DNA of 64,000 bases from the NCBI GenBank assembly GCA_022845955.1, contig AP025576.1, positions 6,138,001 to 6,202,000 of the forward strand. The letters run 5' to 3'. The notes beneath the pieces are model-generated. The model ran no database searches and had not been told where the DNA came from. It saw only the letters and a program-made list of their open reading frames with translations. Within the stretch, counting starts at the first letter, position 1. Each line of letters opens with the position of its first letter. Shown here one piece after another: positions 60,671 through 64,000 of the stretch. Source of the DNA: Lachnospiraceae bacterium (GTDB lineage: Bacteria; Bacillota; Clostridia; Lachnospirales; Lachnospiraceae). The position numbers were made by a program, and so were the translations under genes.

Positions 60671-61744
60671 CGCATAAAAATAAAACTCCACACCCTCCTC
60701 CCTATTCCGTGCTCCATATTGCCAGCCATGCAGCTTGAGTATTCCGGCGGCGATAGCAAGGCCAAGCCCGGCCCCTTGTGTCCGCTTTCCTCCGATACGG
60801 TAAAACTTATCCCAGATCCTGGACAGCTCCTCTTCCCCGATGCTTTCTCCCTGGTTATACACCCCGAAACGCAGATATTCCTCTTCCTTATCCAGTGTCA
60901 CGCGGATGATTCCTCCCGGGCACACATGCTTTCCGGCATTTCCGATAAGATTGTCCAGAACCTGTTCCATTTTGCCTTTATCCGCCCATACCTGGTATTC
61001 TTCTGCGGGCAGACGGTATTCCAGCACAAATTCCTTTGAGGGAAGATCCATCAGGAGCCTTCCCGCCTCCGTTTCGGTGAACTCCACAAACCCAATCAGC
61101 CCGCATGTAAGCCGGGCCGCGCCGGCCTCCATGGCGGACAGCTCCAGAAGAGAGGTTATCATACGGTTCATCCGTTCCGTTTCCCCTATGATAACCTGTA
61201 TATACCGATTTCTTTTTTCCTCTTCCCCCGTATCCTGCAGCCCTTCCGCATACGCGCGGATGATGCCCAGGGGCGTTTTCATTTCATGGGAAAGATGATC
61301 CGCCAGATCCTTGTGCTCCGCCACTCTTCTTTTTTCCTGATCCACCTCCGCTTCCAGACGGCCGTTTGCCTCCTCCAGTTGGGAAAGCGCTTTCTGCAGA
61401 TTATCCGCCATCGTATTCAGGTTATGGGAAAGCATACCGAACTCATCGGTACCCTTCAGCCCGCAGGGCCTGGAAAAATCCAGCTCCGCCATATGGGCCG
61501 CCGCCTCATTAAGCTCGTCCACCGGCCTGGTAATAAAGCGTCCCAACAGATAATCCACCAGCAGAATCACTCCCAGCATCAGCAGGAACCAGATCAGAAA
61601 AGCGGCACCCTGCCCTACCGGCAGGCCCGAAGTCAACAAGTAAAAAAGGACAATAACGCCGCCGCACAGTTTGGAAAGGAAAAATATCCTCTTACGAATG
61701 GTCTGAAGGCCAAAATTCTTTCTGCACCACGTCCAAAGCTTCAT
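60629..61744 (-). CDS. sensor histidine kinase, C-terminus formed by a repeat
   Basis: 371 residues. Two membrane segments (~28-45, ~48-70) with almost no external loop, HAMP (~70-120), H-box LADHLSHEMKTPLGIIRAYA, N-box VLDNLIGNAGKHV, G-boxes. The ATPase domain ends in GLGLAIAAGILKLHGW and VEFYFYAPL; the final residues HHALGSSKCPV are encoded by a family 1 repeat, so the natural end was probably replaced without harming the core. Overlaps the response regulator by four bases. Likely controls the exporter at 57329-60378. Confidence 0.92.
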   Translation of the reverse strand: MKLWTWCRKNFGLQTIRKRIFFLSKLCGGVIVLFYLLTSGLPVGQGAAFLIWFLLMLGVILLVDYLLGRFITRPVDELNEAAAHMAELDFSRPCGLKGTDEFGMLSHNLNTMADNLQKALSQLEEANGRLEAEVDQEKRRVAEHKDLADHLSHEMKTPLGIIRAYAEGLQDTGEEEKRNRYIQVIIGETERMNRMITSLLELSAMEAGAARLTCGLIGFVEFTETEAGRLLMDLPSKEFVLEYRLPAEEYQVWADKGKMEQVLDNLIGNAGKHVCPGGIIRVTLDKEEEYLRFGVYNQGESIGEEELSRIWDKFYRIGGKRTQGAGLGLAIAAGILKLHGWQYGARNREEGVEFYFYAPLHHALGSSKCPV

Positions 61745-62415
61745 CTGCGTACCTCGAATTTATATCCCGAACGTATCAGCGTCACAATCCACCGGCCTTC
61801 ACTCCCCAGCTTCTGGCGGAGCGTTTTAATGTGGGTATCCACCGTACGGCTGTTCCCTGCAAAATCATATCCCCATATCCGATCCAAAAGCTGTTCTCTG
61901 GTAAAAACCAGTCCCGGATTGCTTAAAAAGAAGAAAAGGAGTTCATATTCCAGATGGGTCAGGACTGCCTCCTGCCCATCCACATAGACCTTGCGGGCGG
62001 CCGGCATCAGGGTGATTTTACCGGCACTCAAAGCCTCTGCCTCCAGTGCTGCGGCACTGGTCCGCCGGAGAAGGGCGTTCACCTTTGCCAAAAGCACCCT
62101 TGGACTGAACGGTTTTGTCATATAATCGTCCGCACCGTATTCATATCCTTTCAACTTATCCTCCTCCTCTGCTTTTGCCGTGAGCAGGATAATGGGGATA
62201 CCGCTTCGTTCCCTCACCAGCCTGCATACCGTAAACCCGTCCAGATGAGGCATCATCACATCCAGGATCAGCAGATCCGCATTTTCCTGCTTCAGCAGCG
62301 CCAGCGCTTCCACTCCGTCCTCCGCAGTCACGCAGCTGTGGCCGCCCCGGCGCATGTATTCCGCAAGGATATCCTGCATCTGCTTTTCATCTTCCACCAC
62401 CATAATCCTTGCCAT
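61741..62415 (-). CDS. OmpR-family response regulator
   Basis: 224 residues. Receiver (VVEDEKQMQDILAEYM, phospho-Asp in LLILDVMMPHLDG, DDYMTKPFSPR) and winged-helix domain (LTHLEYELLFFFLSNPGLVF; VDTHIKTLRQKLG; LIRSGYKFEV). First gene of the pair with the kinase. Its probable binding site is the 11-bp-phased repeat array at 60441-60480. Confidence 0.95.
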   Translation of the reverse strand: MARIMVVEDEKQMQDILAEYMRRGGHSCVTAEDGVEALALLKQENADLLILDVMMPHLDGFTVCRLVRERSGIPIILLTAKAEEEDKLKGYEYGADDYMTKPFSPRVLLAKVNALLRRTSAAALEAEALSAGKITLMPAARKVYVDGQEAVLTHLEYELLFFFLSNPGLVFTREQLLDRIWGYDFAGNSRTVDTHIKTLRQKLGSEGRWIVTLIRSGYKFEVRR

Positions 62416-62445
62416 ACTGCTGACTATCCTGTCCTTTCTCCCCGG

Positions 62446-63654
62446 TTATTTCCCGCCGCTTTCCTCCTGTCCATACCGGTAAATACAATTTCTTCCTGCC
62501 GATTTTGCATGGTATAACGCCTTATCCGCATACCGGATTGCGCTTTCTACGGAATCCAGCTCTTTCATAAGACCCTTCCAGATACCCATGCTTACCGTTA
62601 CTCGTTTCCAAACCGTGTCCTCTCTGGGAATATTAGCCTGTTTTATCTGTTCCATCAGTTCCTCTTCCGGCCGGTAAGACTCCTCACGCTGTCCGGTTAT
62701 CCGCACAACAAGAAATTCTTCCCCGCCATATCGGACAGCCGCAGTCCCATCTTTCCGGTCATATTCCTCCAGAATAGATGCGATCTTTTTCAGGCATACA
62801 TCCCCTTCCAGATGTCCGTAGGTATCATTGAACTGCTTGAAAAAATCGATATCCACCATTATCATTTCCAGAAAATAATCCTTGCTTCTGAATTCCTCAA
62901 ATTGCCCGAATACCTGTTCCATTAAATAGCGCCGGTTATGAAGCCCGGTCAGCTGATCCGTAAAGGCAAGCTCATGCAGCTGATCATTTGCCTTCCGTAT
63001 TTTCTCATACTGCATGGCAATGATTTCCCTGTCCCGGAATTCTGTTTCCACACTCCGGTTATAACGGATGGAAATAAAAACAGACAGGAAGGTTACAAAG
63101 GTGCCGTTGATCACATTGCTGAACAGATTTTCCGGATTCACACCCGTGACTACCAGAATAAGGACCAAAATCCCCCAATTGGTACAAAAAACCACAATGC
63201 TTTCCACTGGCTCAAGCAGCAGCAGCGCCGCAATGGTAGGTATCAGATAACAGTAAACCCCAATTGTATTACCGCCGATCTGATCCAGCACAGTAATCCC
63301 CATCCCCCAAATACACATAATACCGATATATATCCGCCTCAATATAACGATGGAATGATAATTTTCTTTTTTAAAACAGGTAAGATAGGCTGCCAGAAAG
63401 CAAACCGTTGCTGCCATCAGAAACCCGTAAAGGGAAAAATAACCGGTTCTTCTGGCTGAAAGAAAGGGGCCTCCATCACGGAAGATGAAAATCAGCATCA
63501 TACACGTCTGCATGATAATAATAGCCGCGGCCATGTTACGCTCTATCCGGAACGCCTTTTTGGTGTAATACTCCTCAAACCGGGACTTCTGTTCCGGTAG
63601 CAGTATAGGCTCCATGGCCTGTTTTACTCTTTCTCTGTATTTCCCTATATTCAT
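62446..63654 (-). CDS. membrane-anchored diguanylate cyclase
   Basis: 402 residues. Six membrane segments in the first ~200, a short coiled linker (IAMQYEKIRKANDQLHELAF), then a GGDEF domain with DQLTGLHNRRYL and active-site YGGEEF, plus VTVSMGIW and the AIRYADKALYHAKSAGRN tail. The GGEEF variant is active in known cyclases. It should make cyclic di-GMP. Located 30 bp upstream of the response regulator gene on the same strand. Confidence 0.93.
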   Translation of the reverse strand: MNIGKYRERVKQAMEPILLPEQKSRFEEYYTKKAFRIERNMAAAIIIMQTCMMLIFIFRDGGPFLSARRTGYFSLYGFLMAATVCFLAAYLTCFKKENYHSIVILRRIYIGIMCIWGMGITVLDQIGGNTIGVYCYLIPTIAALLLLEPVESIVVFCTNWGILVLILVVTGVNPENLFSNVINGTFVTFLSVFISIRYNRSVETEFRDREIIAMQYEKIRKANDQLHELAFTDQLTGLHNRRYLMEQVFGQFEEFRSKDYFLEMIMVDIDFFKQFNDTYGHLEGDVCLKKIASILEEYDRKDGTAAVRYGGEEFLVVRITGQREESYRPEEELMEQIKQANIPREDTVWKRVTVSMGIWKGLMKELDSVESAIRYADKALYHAKSAGRNCIYRYGQEESGGK

Positions 63655-63841
63655 GCACTATTCCTCATTCCGCTGTTTCCGCCTGTCTCTGATTCCTTAA
63701 CGCACTGTTAACTACATAATTATTGTTTTATCTGCAATTTAACAGATAAATATACTGCAGCATGGTCTTCCCACTTGAAAATTGCCGTATTACGATGTAT
63801 AATTTTACAAATGCATACTTCTGTTATTCCTAAAATTAAGA

Positions 63842-63880
63842 AATGAAGTATGTATTGCCATTCCATTTACATACTTCATT
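63842..63880 (-). terminator. terminator of the partial gene at the window edge
   Basis: AATGAAGTATGTA / TACATACTTCATT, 13-bp perfect arms, followed on the minus strand by TTTCTTAATTTT. Nothing else is seen in 63655-63841. Confidence 0.7.
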
Positions 63881-63885
63881 CTCCG

Positions 63886-64000
63886 TTACTCATTTTCCGC
63901 ATCACCTGCGGTATCCTGTCTGTCTTCCTTTAGCACCGTTATCTCGGAAAGCCCTACGCTTTTTATGCCTTCCCGCACATGAATGACGATCTCCATTTCT
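63886..64000 (-). CDS. C-terminal fragment of an unidentified protein
   Basis: The last 37 codons of a minus-strand gene entering from the right edge, reading EMEIVIHVREGIKSVGLSEI, then TVLKEDRQDT, then AGDAENE and stop. A terminator hairpin follows. Too short to identify. Confidence 0.6.
   Translation of the reverse strand, partial: EMEIVIHVREGIKSVGLSEITVLKEDRQDTAGDAENE

Overview
The window looks like a chromosomal segment from a gut Lachnospiraceae (Clostridia). Moderate GC, Firmicute-type ribosome binding sites, YesM/YesN two-component pairs beside carbohydrate ABC importers, a high-molecular-weight rubredoxin, a superoxide reductase and many glycan genes all fit. An Eisenbergiella- or Hungatella-like genome is my guess from gene style only; I ran no search. 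I see no rRNA, tRNA, integrase or transposase gene.

Layout. 1-6510 (minus strand): galE (cut by the window edge), a sugar nucleotidyltransferase, an acyltransferase, a flavin reductase-rubredoxin fusion, an SDR and an MBL-fold hydrolase. 7042-15325: a minus-strand glycan operon (XRE regulator, GH39-like enzyme, binding protein, two permeases, two GH5-like enzymes), with probable operators around the regulator gene. 15564-18124: an XRE regulator, an HD hydrolase and an archaeal-type aspartyl-tRNA synthetase. 18361-18642: a compact promoter-hairpin-small ORF-terminator unit. 18759-20736: a SAP-domain gene and an 18-repeat type I-C-like CRISPR array without cas genes. 20737-31450: a glycosaminoglycan-type locus (sulfatase, heparinase II/III-like lyase, ABC importer) with a divergent YesM/YesN pair. 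31354-37054: SGNH hydrolase, a DUF6773-like protein and its HTH partner, a CPBP protease and an ABC-2 exporter. 37735-40681: superoxide reductase, Rpn-type nuclease, an unknown gene and an XRE regulator. 40749-45661: a plus-strand response regulator/kinase/ATPase/FtsX-permease operon resembling BceRSAB. 45719-53739: a second ABC sugar importer with YesM/YesN and a uroporphyrinogen-decarboxylase-like enzyme. 54174-56952: amidohydrolase and amino acid transporter, preceded by a frameshifted small ORF. 57329-63654: an ABC-2 exporter with a small membrane protein, an OmpR-type two-component system with an 11-bp-phased operator in front of the exporter, and a diguanylate cyclase.

Functionally the window is mostly capture and breakdown of complex glycans: three importer loci, two of them under YesM/YesN, with cytoplasmic-looking hydrolases and a lyase/sulfatase pair. 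Several drug- or peptide-type exporters and oxygen-defence genes lie between them.

The least expected content is non-coding: (i) a hairpin set 14-16 nt upstream of the start codon in five unrelated genes; (ii) several families of long foldback elements, one of which forms the 3' end of a histidine kinase gene; (iii) an 18-bp repeat reading MEAKHS in the same frame both between and inside genes of one operon; (iv) the small transcription unit at 18361-18642; (v) a CRISPR array that keeps its leader hairpin but has lost its cas genes.
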